Assembly (NCBI RefSeq): GCF_005233835.1
Contig: NZ_SZQA01000034.1
Location: 35,266-99,265, forward strand
Source: Herbidospora galbida
GTDB taxonomy: Bacteria; Actinomycetota; Actinomycetes; Streptosporangiales; Streptosporangiaceae
Direction of reading: 5' to 3'
Length of the DNA: 64,000 nt
Below are positions 15,699-27,144 of this stretch, one piece after another; position 1 is the stretch's first letter, and every line of letters begins with the position of its first letter. A model generated the notes under the pieces. The model had not been told where the DNA came from. It ran no database searches and saw nothing but the letters and a program-made list of their open reading frames with translations. The position numbers and the translations under genes are program-made.

Positions 15699-17504
15699 CT
15701 AGGCTCCGGCCCATTCTGCCGGACCGGCGTGCCCGCCGAGCCTGGTCGGCCACAGCCGGGTGGTGCAGTCGTCCGAGGTGGTGGCCAGCAGATGGCCGTC
15801 GGGGTGGAAGGCGGCGCCGTTCACGGCGGAGGTGTGGCCGGTGAAGAGGCTCAGTTCCGCGCCGCTCGCGGTGTCCCAGATCTTGACGGTACGGTCACCG
15901 CCCCCGGTCGCCAGCAGGTCGCCCGTGGCGTCGAAGGCGACGGCCCGCACGTCGGAGGTGTGGCCGGTCAGCTCACGCGCCGCGCCGGTCCGCCGGTTCT
16001 CCAGCCGGACCGCGCCCCCCGGCAGGGCGGTCGCCACGAGGTGGCCGCACGCGGCCGTGGCCCCGACCACGAGGTCGTCGCCGGCGAAGACCACGCGGGT
16101 CCCCGGCTGCTCACTGAGCTGGCGGCCCATGACGGTGTCCCACGTCCGGACGGTGCCGTCGGCGCTCGCGGTGGCGATGACGTCGCCCGACGGGTGGAAG
16201 GCGACGGAGGTCACCGGGCCGGTGTGCCCGGCCAGAGGATCGCCGAAGGAGCGCCGCGTGTCGGGGTCCCAGAGCCGGACGGTGTGGTCGGCGCAGGCGG
16301 CCGCCAGCAGGTGGCCGCCCGGGTGGAAGGCCACCACCGGGCCGCCCGGCAGCGGGTCGCCGATCTGGTCGCGGGTCACCGGGTCCCACAGCCGGACCGC
16401 CCGGTCGGCGGTGGCCAGCAGATGGCCGCGCGGGTGGAAGGCCACTCCGTGGACGGGCGCGTCGTGGCCGGTCAACCGGCGGGCGACCACCGCCGAGGTC
16501 ATCCGGGTCTCGAGCTCGTCGACGCGGGCGGTGAGCCGGCGGACGAGGTCGTCGCGCTCTTCGAGGCGGCGGTGCAGGTCGTCGCGGACCCGCCGGGCCA
16601 CCGCGTGGGTGTGCTGGAGGGTCACCAGCGAGCGGCGCAGCCGGGCGACCTGGTCGAAGGGCTCCGTGTCGGACGGCTGGTCCGGCAGCCCGTCGACGCG
16701 CCACCGCCGGACCTCGCCCCGGTCGTCGACGCTGACCAGGAGCGACCGGCCGAGGGCCAGCGCCTGGACCGCCCCCGAATGGCCGGTCACCCGGGCGAGG
16801 GGGGTGGCGCCCAGGTCGTACAGGGAGATGGAGTCGTCCCAGTTCACGGCGGCCAGCACGTCGCCGCGGGCGGTCAGCCCGGACACCGGCTCGGGGGTGA
16901 TGACCTCGTCGTCGGCGCGGGCGAGGCGGTCGGGGCCGACGATCACCAGCCGTCCGGCGAGGAAGGCGACGCCCTCGCCCGGCAGCGGGTCGCCGATCGG
17001 CTGGCCGGTGCCGGCGTCCCACAGGCGGACCGTGCCGTCCTTGGCGGCGGTGGCCAGCAGGTGCCCGGCGGGGTGGAAGGCCAGCTCGACGACCCGGCCG
17101 GTGTGGCCGGTCAGCGGGTCGCCGACCGGCATCCGGGTCACCGGGTCCCACAGGCGGACCGAGTGGTCCCAGCCCGCGCTGGCCAGCAGGTGGCCGTCGG
17201 GGTGGAAGCCGACGGCGGTCACGACGTCCTCGTGGCCCTTCAGCTCTCCGGCCGGCACCCCGGAGAGGTCCCACAGGCGGACGACGCCGTCTTCGCCCCC
17301 GGAGGCGAGCAGGTGGCCGTCGGGGTGGAAGGCCAGGGTCATCGTGTACGGAGACCCGCTCATCTCCACGCCCGTGGAGTAGCGGATGAGGCCCGTGTCG
17401 TCGGAGGTGGCGATCAGTTCGTCGCCGGGATGGAGGGCCACCCCGGCGACGGGGGCGGAATGGCCGGTCAACGGTTCGCCGAAAGGCGTGACTCGTAAGC
17501 GCAT
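15699..17504 (-). CDS. WD40 protein with two propellers separated by a coiled coil
   Basis: 601 residues from the ATG at 17504. The N-terminal 280 residues contain WD repeats of the form GHxxxVxxxAFHPxGHLLATxxxDxTVRLWD. A charged helical segment follows (about 285-340, [20 protein letters not shown], then [20 protein letters not shown]) that looks like a coiled coil. The C-terminal 260 residues hold a second set of WD repeats. No enzymatic, HTH or transmembrane segment is seen, unlike the usual actinomycete WD40 proteins fused to kinases, caspases or NTPases. It is likely a scaffold dimerising through the coiled coil. Nearby genes (tex downstream, an oxidoreductase upstream) give no clear partner. 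Confidence 0.88.
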   Translation of the reverse strand: MRLRVTPFGEPLTGHSAPVAGVALHPGDELIATSDDTGLIRYSTGVEMSGSPYTMTLAFHPDGHLLASGGEDGVVRLWDLSGVPAGELKGHEDVVTAVGFHPDGHLLASAGWDHSVRLWDPVTRMPVGDPLTGHTGRVVELAFHPAGHLLATAAKDGTVRLWDAGTGQPIGDPLPGEGVAFLAGRLVIVGPDRLARADDEVITPEPVSGLTARGDVLAAVNWDDSISLYDLGATPLARVTGHSGAVQALALGRSLLVSVDDRGEVRRWRVDGLPDQPSDTEPFDQVARLRRSLVTLQHTHAVARRVRDDLHRRLEERDDLVRRLTARVDELETRMTSAVVARRLTGHDAPVHGVAFHPRGHLLATADRAVRLWDPVTRDQIGDPLPGGPVVAFHPGGHLLAAACADHTVRLWDPDTRRSFGDPLAGHTGPVTSVAFHPSGDVIATASADGTVRTWDTVMGRQLSEQPGTRVVFAGDDLVVGATAACGHLVATALPGGAVRLENRRTGAARELTGHTSDVRAVAFDATGDLLATGGGDRTVKIWDTASGAELSLFTGHTSAVNGAAFHPDGHLLATTSDDCTTRLWPTRLGGHAGPAEWAGA

Positions 17505-17533
17505 ATGACCGGCAGCATTCCAGATTGTCAGGA

Positions 17534-18460
17534 TTACGGCAGGAGAACGAGCCGTCCCCGCAGTCCGCCCTCGGCCATCCGCGTGTGCGCGGCGGCGGCC
17601 TCGGTCAGCGGATAGGTCGCGGCCACCCGGACCCTGACCTTGCCCGCGCTCACCAGCTCCACGAGCGCGTCGAGCTGGTCGCGGGCCGAGTGGGCCCACA
17701 TGACCTGCGACGTGATGCCCCGGCCCTCTTCCGGTCCGCCGTCGACGACCACGGCGATGAACTGCCCGCCGTCGCGCACGGCGTCGTGGGCGGGCTGCAC
17801 CAGCTTGGCCGGGTCGACGGCCGCGTCCACGCCCTCGGGCAGCAGCTCGCGGACCTTCGCGACGTCGTCGACGACGTACTGCGCGCCGAGCGCCCGCAGG
17901 TCGTCCTCGTCGGTGGCGCGCGCCAGCGCGACGACCGTGAGGCCGCGCTGGGCGGCGAGCTGCACCAGCATGCCGCCCACGCTGCCGGCGGCGCCGGTGA
18001 CCAGCAGGGTCGACCCTTCGGGCAGGCCGAGGAGGTCGAGGCACTGCCACGCCGTCAGGCCCGGCAGGGGGAGGCCGGCGGCCTGCTCGGCGGGCCAGTC
18101 GGCGGGCGCGGGGGCGAGTTCGTCGACGGCGATGACCGCCTGGTCGGCGTACGGGCCGAAGTCGCGGTTGAAGCCGCCCCAGGTGGAGGCGGCCAGGACG
18201 CGGTCGCCGATCTCGACCCCGGTGACGTCCGGGCCGAGGGCCTCCACGACGCCGGCGACGTCGCAGCCCATGCCGGTCTGCTCCCGGGCCGGGGCGCCGT
18301 GCATGAGCAGGCCGCCGCCGCGGATGAACAGGTCGACGGGGTTGACCCCCGCCGCCTCGACCCTGATGCGGACCTGGCCCGGCCCCGGCTCGGGGGCCGG
18401 CGCCTCCACCGTTTCCAGGGCCTCCGGGCCCCCGTATGTCCTGACGACCACCGCGCGCAT
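17534..18460 (-). CDS. Zinc-independent quinone oxidoreductase (MDR family)
   Basis: 308 residues from an ATG with GGAGGAGAACC upstream. MRAVVVRTYGGPEALETVEA is the usual start of NADPH:quinone oxidoreductases of the medium-chain dehydrogenase/reductase superfamily. VNPVDLFIRGG and GCDVAGVVEALGPDVTGVEI complete the substrate domain, and LLVTGAAGSVGGMLVQLA is the NADPH-binding loop. The zinc-binding cysteines of alcohol dehydrogenases are absent. It probably reduces quinones or enones. It is followed by the WD40 gene on the same strand. Confidence 0.9.
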   Translation of the reverse strand: MRAVVVRTYGGPEALETVEAPAPEPGPGQVRIRVEAAGVNPVDLFIRGGGLLMHGAPAREQTGMGCDVAGVVEALGPDVTGVEIGDRVLAASTWGGFNRDFGPYADQAVIAVDELAPAPADWPAEQAAGLPLPGLTAWQCLDLLGLPEGSTLLVTGAAGSVGGMLVQLAAQRGLTVVALARATDEDDLRALGAQYVVDDVAKVRELLPEGVDAAVDPAKLVQPAHDAVRDGGQFIAVVVDGGPEEGRGITSQVMWAHSARDQLDALVELVSAGKVRVRVAATYPLTEAAAAHTRMAEGGLRGRLVLLP

Positions 18461-18527
18461 TGGTTCTCCTCCAGTGAGTCCGGGGGTCCCGAAGCTGATG
18501 ATCGTAGTAGATATTTCAACCAAAAGA

Positions 18528-18563
18528 TCAAAAAAGAAAACCCCGGGCAAAACGCCCGGGGTT
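18528..18563 (-). terminator. Rho-independent terminator of the chitinase gene
   Basis: On the minus strand AACCCCGGGC, loop GTTTT, GCCCGGGGTT makes a perfect 10-bp stem followed by TTCTTTTTTG. It starts 14 bases after the chitinase stop. It is the clearest intrinsic terminator in the window. Confidence 0.92.
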
Positions 18564-18576
18564 CCCTCATCACCGA

Positions 18577-20832
<2,256 letters not shown>

Positions 20833-20906
20833 CGAGCTACTCCACGTCCGGGGGGAAGGGGATGCGGCGGGACGCGCCGGGAACAGGAGGTTCCCGTCCA
20901 ACTAAT

Positions 20907-20919
20907 AGGAAGCTTTCCT
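20907..20919. promoter_or_regulatory. Near-palindrome upstream of the chitinase
   Basis: AGGAA-GCT-TTCCT sits 75 bp before the start codon inside an unusually AT-rich stretch (AATAGGAAGCTTTCCTTTTA). It could be an operator for sugar-controlled expression of the secreted hydrolase. Inferred from symmetry and position only. Confidence 0.4.
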
Positions 20920-20957
20920 TTTAATTACGGCGAACGTAACCCGCGTCACAGATCCCG

Positions 20958-21530
20958 TCAATGGGCGCGCAGGGAACGCCAGATCGGGCCGGGCAGCGCG
21001 TCGGCGGCGGCGTCCAGATCGAGCCCCGGCGCGCCCGCCAGCACCCGGCGCGTGGTCTCGGCGAGGGGCCCGATGAGCAGCATCTCGATCAGCGCCGGAG
21101 GCAGGTCGGCGATCTCCCCAGCGGTGACGCGCGGCGCGAACCAGGCCGTCAGGCGGTCCATCAGGGGCGCCTTGCGGGCCGCGACGGCGGCGGCGTGCGG
21201 CTCGATGAGCGGCGCGGCGTGGATGAACCGGGCCCGCGCGGTCTCGTCGCGGGCGAACGCGAGATAGGCGCGCACGATCGCGCGCACCCCCTCCTCGGTG
21301 CTGTCGGCCCGCTCGACCGCCTCGATGAGGCCGGTCAGCAGGTCGTCCATGCACTCGGAGTAGAGGGCGGCGGCCAGCCCGTCGAAGCTGCCGAAGTGGT
21401 GGTAGAGGCTGCCCATGCTGACGCCGCTGCGCGAGGTCACCGCGCGCAGGGTGAAGTCGCCGGCGGTGAACGCCTCCAGGGCCGTGTCGAGCAGCCTGCG
21501 GATCGTGGCCTCGCTGCGGGCCTGCCTCAC
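20958..21530 (-). CDS. TetR-family transcriptional regulator
   Basis: 190 residues from a GTG that overlaps the TGA of the SDR gene (GTGA). The HTH is clear (FTLRAVTSRSGVSMGSLYHH, then FGSFDGLAAALYSECMDDL). The C-terminal region is helical and unassigned. Being coupled behind the SDR gene suggests it controls that operon, most simply through the paired sites at 22318-22346. Confidence 0.9.
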   Translation of the reverse strand: MRQARSEATIRRLLDTALEAFTAGDFTLRAVTSRSGVSMGSLYHHFGSFDGLAAALYSECMDDLLTGLIEAVERADSTEEGVRAIVRAYLAFARDETARARFIHAAPLIEPHAAAVAARKAPLMDRLTAWFAPRVTAGEIADLPPALIEMLLIGPLAETTRRVLAGAPGLDLDAAADALPGPIWRSLRAH

Positions 21531-22303
21531 GCGATTCCCGACAGCTTCTCCGCCTGCTCCCACAACCGCAGGCCCAGCTCCCGGTCGACGTGCATCGGGA
21601 TCTCCTCGAACTCGTTGAAGTAGCGGCCGGTGGTCGACCCTTCGGTCAGCGCGACCACCGGGGCCGCGCCCTGGTCGGGAGTCTTCCAGAACCGCTTGGC
21701 CGCTTTGAGCAGCAGCCCGACCGGCCCGCTCCGCGCGCCCAGCCCGGTGTTGATCACCCCGGGGTGGACGGCGTCGATCGTCCCGCCGCGCGCCCGCCAG
21801 CGTTCGGCGAACAGCGGCAGCACGGCCACGTTGCAGAGCTTGGTGTCGGCGTAGGTGCGCAGGGGATGGAAGTCCGCGCCGTGGGGGGTCCGGCCGGGAT
21901 CGGCCTTCCCCTTCACGTAGAGGCCCGCGCTGACCTGCACGACCCGCGCGAGGCGGTCTTCGAGGAGGCGGTTCAGGGTGAACGGCGCGAGGTGGTTGAC
22001 CGCGAACGACTCCTCCAGGCCGTCGGGCGTGAGGGTCAGCCGCGAGGGCCACAGGCCCGCGTTGTGGACCAGCACGTCGATGCGCGGGCAGACCTCGGCC
22101 AGCCGCTCGGCCACGCCCCGCATGCCCGCGACCGTCGACAGGTCGCCGACGACGAGCTCGGCCTCGCCGGGCAGCGACCGGAGGGCCTGCTCTCCCCGGG
22201 CGGCGTCGCGGGCGACGACGACCACCCGGTGTCCTCGGCGCGCGAGTTCGGCGCTGACGGCGTACCCGATTCCCCGGTTTCCCCCGGTGACCACCACGTT
22301 CAT
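21527..22303 (-). CDS. Short-chain dehydrogenase/reductase
   Basis: 258 residues. VVVTGGNRGIGYAVSAELAR is the NAD(P)-binding TGxxxGxG motif, VLVHNAGLW the NAG motif and YADTK the catalytic YxxxK; NHLAPF supplies the asparagine. The serine is less certain (VQVSAGLYVKG). It resembles the retinol-dehydrogenase/WW-oxidoreductase-like branch. It is the first gene of a two-gene operon with a TetR regulator. Confidence 0.9.
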   Translation of the reverse strand: MNVVVTGGNRGIGYAVSAELARRGHRVVVVARDAARGEQALRSLPGEAELVVGDLSTVAGMRGVAERLAEVCPRIDVLVHNAGLWPSRLTLTPDGLEESFAVNHLAPFTLNRLLEDRLARVVQVSAGLYVKGKADPGRTPHGADFHPLRTYADTKLCNVAVLPLFAERWRARGGTIDAVHPGVINTGLGARSGPVGLLLKAAKRFWKTPDQGAAPVVALTEGSTTGRYFNEFEEIPMHVDRELGLRLWEQAEKLSGIA

Positions 22304-22317
22304 GGCCGGAGCATAAA

Positions 22318-22346
22318 TTAGAGCAAATCTTTAGAGCAAATCTCTA
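22318..22346. promoter_or_regulatory. Direct-repeat operator for the SDR/TetR operon
   Basis: TTAGAGCAAATCT occurs twice head to tail (22318-22330 and 22331-22343), and the second copy extends into the palindrome TAGAG-CAAAT-CTCTA (22332-22346). The site ends inside the recQ stop codon region, 15 bp before the SDR start. It is a good candidate TetR binding site. Confidence 0.65.
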
Positions 22347-23945
22347 GATTCGGCGGAGGAGGCCGTCGACGGCGGCCAGGGCCAGCGTCTTGTAGCCGAC
22401 GGAGTCGAACAGGACGGTCACCCGGTCGGGGTCGGCGCTCATCACCGTTCCCGCGCCCCACGCGGTGTGCTCGACCTTCGACTGGAGCGGGAAGGGGCCG
22501 TCGTCCACGTCGGGGACCGCTTCCTGGACGACTCCGCGGCAGGTGTCGCAGGTGCCGCAGGAGCGGCCGTAGGGTTCGCCGAAGTACTCCAGGAGGAAGC
22601 GGCGGCGGCAGCCGGTCGTCTCGGCGTAGGAGCGCATCATGTCGAGGCGCGACTCGTCGACGCGGTGGCGTACCTCGTCGAGTTCGACGGCCTTCTCGAC
22701 GGCCCGTTCGGCGGTGAGGCGCTTCCTGGCCCAGCGCAGTTCGCCGGGGACCAGCGCGCCCGCGCGCTCCAGCAGGTTGGCCAGGGCGGTCAGCCGGGTG
22801 GTGCCGACGCCGAGCAGGTCGCGCAGTTCGCCGGCCGGCACCAAGCCGCCGTGCTCGCGGACCAATACCGCGATGCGCAGCAGGAGTTCGGGGTCGGCCC
22901 GGCCGCCGGTCTGGAAGCGCCGCAGGCCCAGGTCCTCGGGGCGGTAGAACAGGATCGCCTCGGCGGGGCGGCCGTCCCGTCCGGCGCGGCCGATCTCCTG
23001 GTAGTAGGAGTCGGGCGACTCCGGCGGGCCCGCGTGCAGCACCCGGCGCACGTCGGGGCGGTCGATGCCCATGCCGAAGGCGGAGGTCGCCACGACCACG
23101 TCCAGCTCGCCGGCGGCGAACCGCGCGTGGGTGCGGTTGCGGTCGGCCGTCTTCAGCCCGGCGTGGTACGGCTCGGCCCGCTTGCCCTCCAGCAGGGCGC
23201 AGTACTCCTCGGCGTCCCGCCGGGTCGGCACGTAGATCAGCGTCAGGCCCTCTGCGGCGAGGGCGTGCTCGACCAGGGCCCGGCGGCGGTCGTCCTCGGA
23301 GGTGAACCGCCGGGCCGACAGGGTCAGGTTCGGCCGGTCGAAGCCGCGCACGATCTCCACCGGGTTCCGCAGGCCCAGCGACCGGACGATCTCGGCCCGC
23401 ACGTTAGGCGCCGCCGTCGCGGTCAGCGCCACCACCGGCGGATGGCCCAGCTTCTCGATGACCTGGCCGAGCCGCAGGTAGTCGGGCCGGAAGTCGTGTC
23501 CCCACGACGACACGCAGTGGGCCTCGTCGATCGCGATCAGCGACGGCCGGGCCGCCGCCAGGCGCTCCACCACCTCGGGCTTGGCCAGCTGCTCCGGTGA
23601 CAGGAACACGAACTCGGCCGTCCCGGCGGTGACCTGGTCGAGGCCCTTGTCGACCGACTGCGTGGAGTTGACCGCCACCGCGCCGGTGCCCGCCTTCAGC
23701 AGGCTCATCACCTGGTCGCGCTGCAACGCGATCAGCGGCGACACCACGATCGTCGGGCCGTCGAGCAGCAGGGCGGGCACCTGGTAGACGGCCGACTTGC
23801 CGCCCCCGGTCGGCATCACCAGCAGCACGTCGCGCCCGGCGACCAGATGCCGCATGGCCTCCTTCTGACCGGGCCGCAGCCCCTGCCAGCCGAACACGCG
23901 CCGGGCCGTCGACCCGAGCCGGAACCTCGCGAACGCTCTCCTCAT
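22344..23945 (-). CDS. recQ: RecQ-family DNA helicase
   Basis: 533 residues. RecQ helicases unwind DNA 3' to 5' in recombination and repair. Motif 0 (LRPGQKEAMRHLV), Walker A (MPTGGGKS), DEAH (AIDEAHCVSSWGHDFRPDY), motif III (LTATAA) and motif VI (YYQEIGRAGRDG) are all present. The RQC zinc-binding cysteines are visible (GCRRRFLLEYFGE, then SCGTCDTC). No HRDC domain is obvious; the C-terminus ends in a small basic strand-rich segment (VEHTAWGAGTVMSAD) that resembles a helicase-associated Tudor-like piece. The TAG stop lies in the operator of the downstream SDR gene. Confidence 0.93.
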   Translation of the reverse strand: MRRAFARFRLGSTARRVFGWQGLRPGQKEAMRHLVAGRDVLLVMPTGGGKSAVYQVPALLLDGPTIVVSPLIALQRDQVMSLLKAGTGAVAVNSTQSVDKGLDQVTAGTAEFVFLSPEQLAKPEVVERLAAARPSLIAIDEAHCVSSWGHDFRPDYLRLGQVIEKLGHPPVVALTATAAPNVRAEIVRSLGLRNPVEIVRGFDRPNLTLSARRFTSEDDRRRALVEHALAAEGLTLIYVPTRRDAEEYCALLEGKRAEPYHAGLKTADRNRTHARFAAGELDVVVATSAFGMGIDRPDVRRVLHAGPPESPDSYYQEIGRAGRDGRPAEAILFYRPEDLGLRRFQTGGRADPELLLRIAVLVREHGGLVPAGELRDLLGVGTTRLTALANLLERAGALVPGELRWARKRLTAERAVEKAVELDEVRHRVDESRLDMMRSYAETTGCRRRFLLEYFGEPYGRSCGTCDTCRGVVQEAVPDVDDGPFPLQSKVEHTAWGAGTVMSADPDRVTVLFDSVGYKTLALAAVDGLLRRI

Positions 23946-23975
23946 GGCCGCCCTCTATGCCCGGCCCGGGGGACT

Positions 23976-25481
23976 TCAGGCCGGTCGGGCCGGGGTTCGT
24001 GCGGTGACCAGCGCCAGATCGGTCTCGACGGCGTGCGCGGTGGCCTGGAGATGGGCCAGCAGACCGGGCCTGACCTGGCCGGTCGTGGCGACGTTCACCG
24101 CGGCGACCACCTTGCCGTCGCGGTCGTGGATCGGCACGGCCAGCGCCCGCAGTCCCTCTTCGAGCTCGTCCTCGACGATCGCGTAGCCGTCGGCGCGGGC
24201 CCGCCGGATCAGCGCCCGCAGCCGTTCGGGGTCGGTCACGGTGCGGGGCGTCAGCGCCACCGGCCGGCCCAGGTCGGCGTCGTCGGCCAGCAGGACCCGG
24301 CCCATCGACGTGGCGTAGGCCGGGAACCGGGTGCCGACCGTGATGTCCACACTCATGATCTTGTACGCCGGCGCCCGCGCCACATAGCGGATGTCGGTCC
24401 CGTCGAGCACGGCCACCGACGCCGACTCGCCCACCGCCTCGGCCAGCGCGGTCAGGTGGGGCGTGGCGAGCTCGCCCAGCGTCAGCGCCGACAGGCGGGC
24501 GTACCCCAGCTCCAGGACCTTCGGCAGCGCGACGAACCGGTTGCCCGCCTTCACCGCGTAGCCGAGCTCGACCAAAGTCAGCAGCGCCCGCCGGGCGGTC
24601 GCCCGCGCCAGCCCGGTGGCCTCGGCGACCTCTGACAGGGTCCCGCCGAGCGCGGTCAGCACCGCCAGCCCCCGGGCCAGCGACTGGACCGGGGTGTCAT
24701 CGGGGATCTCGATCGGGGTCGGCGGCGCGGGCGCGCGGGCGGCCAGCAGGCGTTCCATGCGGGCGGTGTCGAGCCGGGGGAGGGCCAGCGCGGCCAGCGA
24801 CTCGACGGTGTGCCTGCTGCGGTGGGAGACCACGCTGACCGCGCACACCACCCGGCCGCGCGAGCGCACGGGGACGGCGACCGCGATCAGGCCCGGCTCG
24901 ATGAGCTGGTCGTCGCGGGCCCAGCCCGCGTCGAGCGCGGCCTTGGCCCGGTCGCGGAACTCCGGCTCGCCCGCCGGGTCGGCGGCGACCACCGTCTCCG
25001 GCCGGGCCGCCCGCCAGCGGGCCCAGCCGGCCTCGGTCCACTCGGCGGCCAGCAGCGCCCCCGCCGCGCAGCGTTCGGCCGGGACCAGGTCGCCCACCCG
25101 GAAGGTCAGCGAGCGGCTGCGCCGCCGGGGGAGCTGGGTGACGAACCGGACGGCCGTGCCGTCGGCCACCGCCAGCGACACCGACTCGTCGAGGTCCTCC
25201 GCCAGTCGGGCCGCCTCGGGTCCCAGCGCGTCGGGGACGCCGCTGCCCGACAGGTAGGTGTTCCCGACGGCCAGGACGCGGGGCGTCAGCCGTACCGAAC
25301 GATCGGGCCCGGCCGGACGGGCCAGCCCCATCGCGACGAGGGTCGCCAGCACCCGGTCGACGGTCGAGCGGGCCAGCCCGGTGGCGCGGGTCAGCTCGCT
25401 CGGACGGCACGGCCCGCCGTCGGCCATCGCCCGCAGCACGACCAGCCCGCGCTCCAGCGGCCCCACGACTGCCTCGGTCAT
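23976..25481 (-). CDS. Tandem IclR-family regulator (two full modules)
   Basis: 501 residues from the ATG at 25481, about twice the usual IclR length. Module 1 (about 1-250): a winged helix (PSELTRATGLARSTVDRVLA) then a ligand domain. Module 2 (about 268-501): another winged helix (LSEVAEATGLARATARRALL) and a second ligand domain (IRYVARAPAYKIMSVDITVG, then AYATSMGRVLLADD, and VNVATTGQVRPG). IclR proteins of the PcaR/PcaU/PobR type control protocatechuate and 4-hydroxybenzoate catabolism. Its position, divergent from pcaI, makes it the likely pca regulator, acting on the sites at 25513-25542. The fused form would bind DNA as a covalent dimer-like unit. Confidence 0.9.
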   Translation of the reverse strand: MTEAVVGPLERGLVVLRAMADGGPCRPSELTRATGLARSTVDRVLATLVAMGLARPAGPDRSVRLTPRVLAVGNTYLSGSGVPDALGPEAARLAEDLDESVSLAVADGTAVRFVTQLPRRRSRSLTFRVGDLVPAERCAAGALLAAEWTEAGWARWRAARPETVVAADPAGEPEFRDRAKAALDAGWARDDQLIEPGLIAVAVPVRSRGRVVCAVSVVSHRSRHTVESLAALALPRLDTARMERLLAARAPAPPTPIEIPDDTPVQSLARGLAVLTALGGTLSEVAEATGLARATARRALLTLVELGYAVKAGNRFVALPKVLELGYARLSALTLGELATPHLTALAEAVGESASVAVLDGTDIRYVARAPAYKIMSVDITVGTRFPAYATSMGRVLLADDADLGRPVALTPRTVTDPERLRALIRRARADGYAIVEDELEEGLRALAVPIHDRDGKVVAAVNVATTGQVRPGLLAHLQATAHAVETDLALVTARTPARPA

Positions 25482-25512
25482 TGACACACGTCCAAAGGGG
25501 GTAGCAGACTCC

Positions 25513-25542
25513 TGAACTACGTCAAATGTGAACAATAGTTCA
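25513..25542. promoter_or_regulatory. Operator candidate between the tandem IclR gene and pcaI
   Basis: TGAACTA (25513-25519) and TAGTTCA (25536-25542) are perfect inverted arms 16 bp apart, and a third TGAAC lies between them (25529-25533). It is central in the 95-bp divergent region. IclR regulators usually bind 10-17 bp imperfect palindromes or direct repeats, so this arrangement is plausible. Confidence 0.55.
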
Positions 25543-25576
25543 TCAGGCGAACAAGTCCACTCCGAACAGGGAGAAC

Positions 25577-26389
25577 ATGGCGGAGATCCGTAGCCTGCGG
25601 GACGCGGTGGCCGGGCTCGTCCACTCCGGCGACACCGTGGCGATGGAGGGGTTCACCCACCTCATCCCGTTCGCCGCCGCGCACGAGATGATCCGGCAGC
25701 GGGTGACCGATCTCACCCTCGTCCGGATGACCCCCGACGTCATCTACGACCAGCTCATCGGCATGGGCGCGGCCCGCAAGCTGGTCTTCTCGTGGGGCGG
25801 CAACCCCGGCGTGGGCTCGCTGCACCGCTTCCGCGACGCCGTCGAGAACGGCTGGCCGCGCCCGCTCGAACTCGACGAGCACAGCCACGCCGGCATGGCC
25901 AACCGCTACGTCGCCGGGGCGTCCCGGCTGCCGTTCGCGGTGCTGCGCGGCTACCGGGGGAGCGACCTGCCGTCGCGGTCGGAGACGATCTCGACCGTGG
26001 TGTGCCCCTTCACCGGCGAGGAACTCGCGGCCGTCGCCGCGATCAACCCCGACGTGACCGTCATCCACGCCCAGCGCGCCGACCGCGACGGGAACGTGCA
26101 GCTGTGGGGGCTGGTCGGCGTCCAGAAGGAGGCCGCGCTGGCCGCCTCCCGGGTGCTCGTGACGGTCGAGGAGATCGTGGACGACCTGACGCCCGCCCCC
26201 GGCGCGGTGGTACTGCCGTCGTGGACGGTCGACGCGGTCGCCGTGGCCCCCAACGGGGCCCACCCCTCCTACGCGGCCGGCTACACCGTCCGCGACAACG
26301 GCTTCTACCAGTCGTGGGACGCCGTCTCCCGCGACCGCGACACCTTCCTGCGCTGGATGGACGAGCACGTCCTGGAGGAGGCCCGATGA
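25577..26389 (+). CDS. pcaI: 3-oxoadipate CoA-transferase subunit A
   Basis: 270 residues, first gene of the operon, with GGGAG before the ATG. Together with PcaJ it moves CoA from succinyl-CoA to 3-oxoadipate in the last-but-one step of the beta-ketoadipate pathway. GDTVAMEGFTHLIPFAAAHE is the glycine-rich CoA-transferase family I alpha motif, and the later VIHAQRADRDGNVQLWG is conserved in alpha subunits. Sequence and length also fit glutaconate CoA-transferase-like alpha subunits; the pathway context decides for pcaI. It overlaps pcaJ by ATGA. Confidence 0.92.
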   Translation: MAEIRSLRDAVAGLVHSGDTVAMEGFTHLIPFAAAHEMIRQRVTDLTLVRMTPDVIYDQLIGMGAARKLVFSWGGNPGVGSLHRFRDAVENGWPRPLELDEHSHAGMANRYVAGASRLPFAVLRGYRGSDLPSRSETISTVVCPFTGEELAAVAAINPDVTVIHAQRADRDGNVQLWGLVGVQKEAALAASRVLVTVEEIVDDLTPAPGAVVLPSWTVDAVAVAPNGAHPSYAAGYTVRDNGFYQSWDAVSRDRDTFLRWMDEHVLEEAR

Positions 26390-27144
26390 CCTGGACCTCC
26401 GACGAGCTGATGACCGTCAACGCCGCCCGCGCCCTGGCCGGGGCCCGCACCTGCTTCGTCGGCATCGGCCTGCCCAGCGCCGCCGCCAACCTGGCCCGGC
26501 GGACCATCGAACCGAGGCTGGTGCTCATCTACGAGTCGGGCACCCTCGGCTCCAAGCCGTCGCGGCTGCCGCTGTCGATCGGCGACGGCGAACTCGCCGA
26601 CACGGCCGACGCCGTGGTGTCGGTGCCGGAGATCTTCAACTACTGGCTCCAGGCCGGGCGGATCGACGTCGGCTTCCTCGGCGCGGCCCAGGTCGACCGG
26701 TTCGCCAACGTCAACACGACCGTCATCGACCGGGGGCCGGGCCGTCCCGAGGGGCGCCTGCCGGGCGCGGGCGGCGCGCCGGAGATCGCCGCGAGCTGCG
26801 GGAAGGTGCTGCTGGTGCTGCGCCACTCGACCCGGAACCTGGTCGGCAAGCTCGACTTCGTCACCACCGTCGGGCACGGCGACGGGCCCGGGTCGCGCGC
26901 CCGGCTCGGCCTGCCCGGCGCCGGTCCGGTCGCCGTGATCACCGACCTCGGGATCCTGCGCCCCGACCCGGAGACCGCCGAGCTCACGCTCACCGACGTG
27001 CACCCCGGCACCACCCCCGACCAGGCCGTCGCCGCCACCGGCTGGCCCCTCGCCGTCGCCGCCGACCTGCGCGTCACCGAACCCCCCACTGAGGCGGAGC
27101 TGACCGCCCTGCGCCGCCTCGCCCAAGGAGCACCCGATGCCTGA
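26386..27144 (+). CDS. pcaJ: 3-oxoadipate CoA-transferase subunit B
   Basis: 252 residues starting with ATGA overlapping the pcaI stop. The catalytic glutamate is E50 in LIYESGTLG, equivalent to the SENG glutamate of family I beta subunits that forms the acyl-CoA thioester. ARTCFVGIGLPSAAANLAR is the CoA-binding glycine loop. It overlaps the start of pcaH by 8 bases, so translation is coupled. Confidence 0.92.
   Translation: MTWTSDELMTVNAARALAGARTCFVGIGLPSAAANLARRTIEPRLVLIYESGTLGSKPSRLPLSIGDGELADTADAVVSVPEIFNYWLQAGRIDVGFLGAAQVDRFANVNTTVIDRGPGRPEGRLPGAGGAPEIAASCGKVLLVLRHSTRNLVGKLDFVTTVGHGDGPGSRARLGLPGAGPVAVITDLGILRPDPETAELTLTDVHPGTTPDQAVAATGWPLAVAADLRVTEPPTEAELTALRRLAQGAPDA

Noticed and set aside
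13666..15702. 678-codon plus-strand frame opposite tex
   Set aside because: Low-complexity, no motifs; tex has complete domains on the other strand.
15684..15753. 23-residue N-terminal extension of Tex
   Set aside because: The GTG at 15684 has a strong ribosome site and matches the family start; the extension overlaps the WD40 gene.
17505..18050. Upstream extension of the WD40 frame
   Set aside because: It lies opposite the coding frame of the oxidoreductase and is arginine/alanine-rich.
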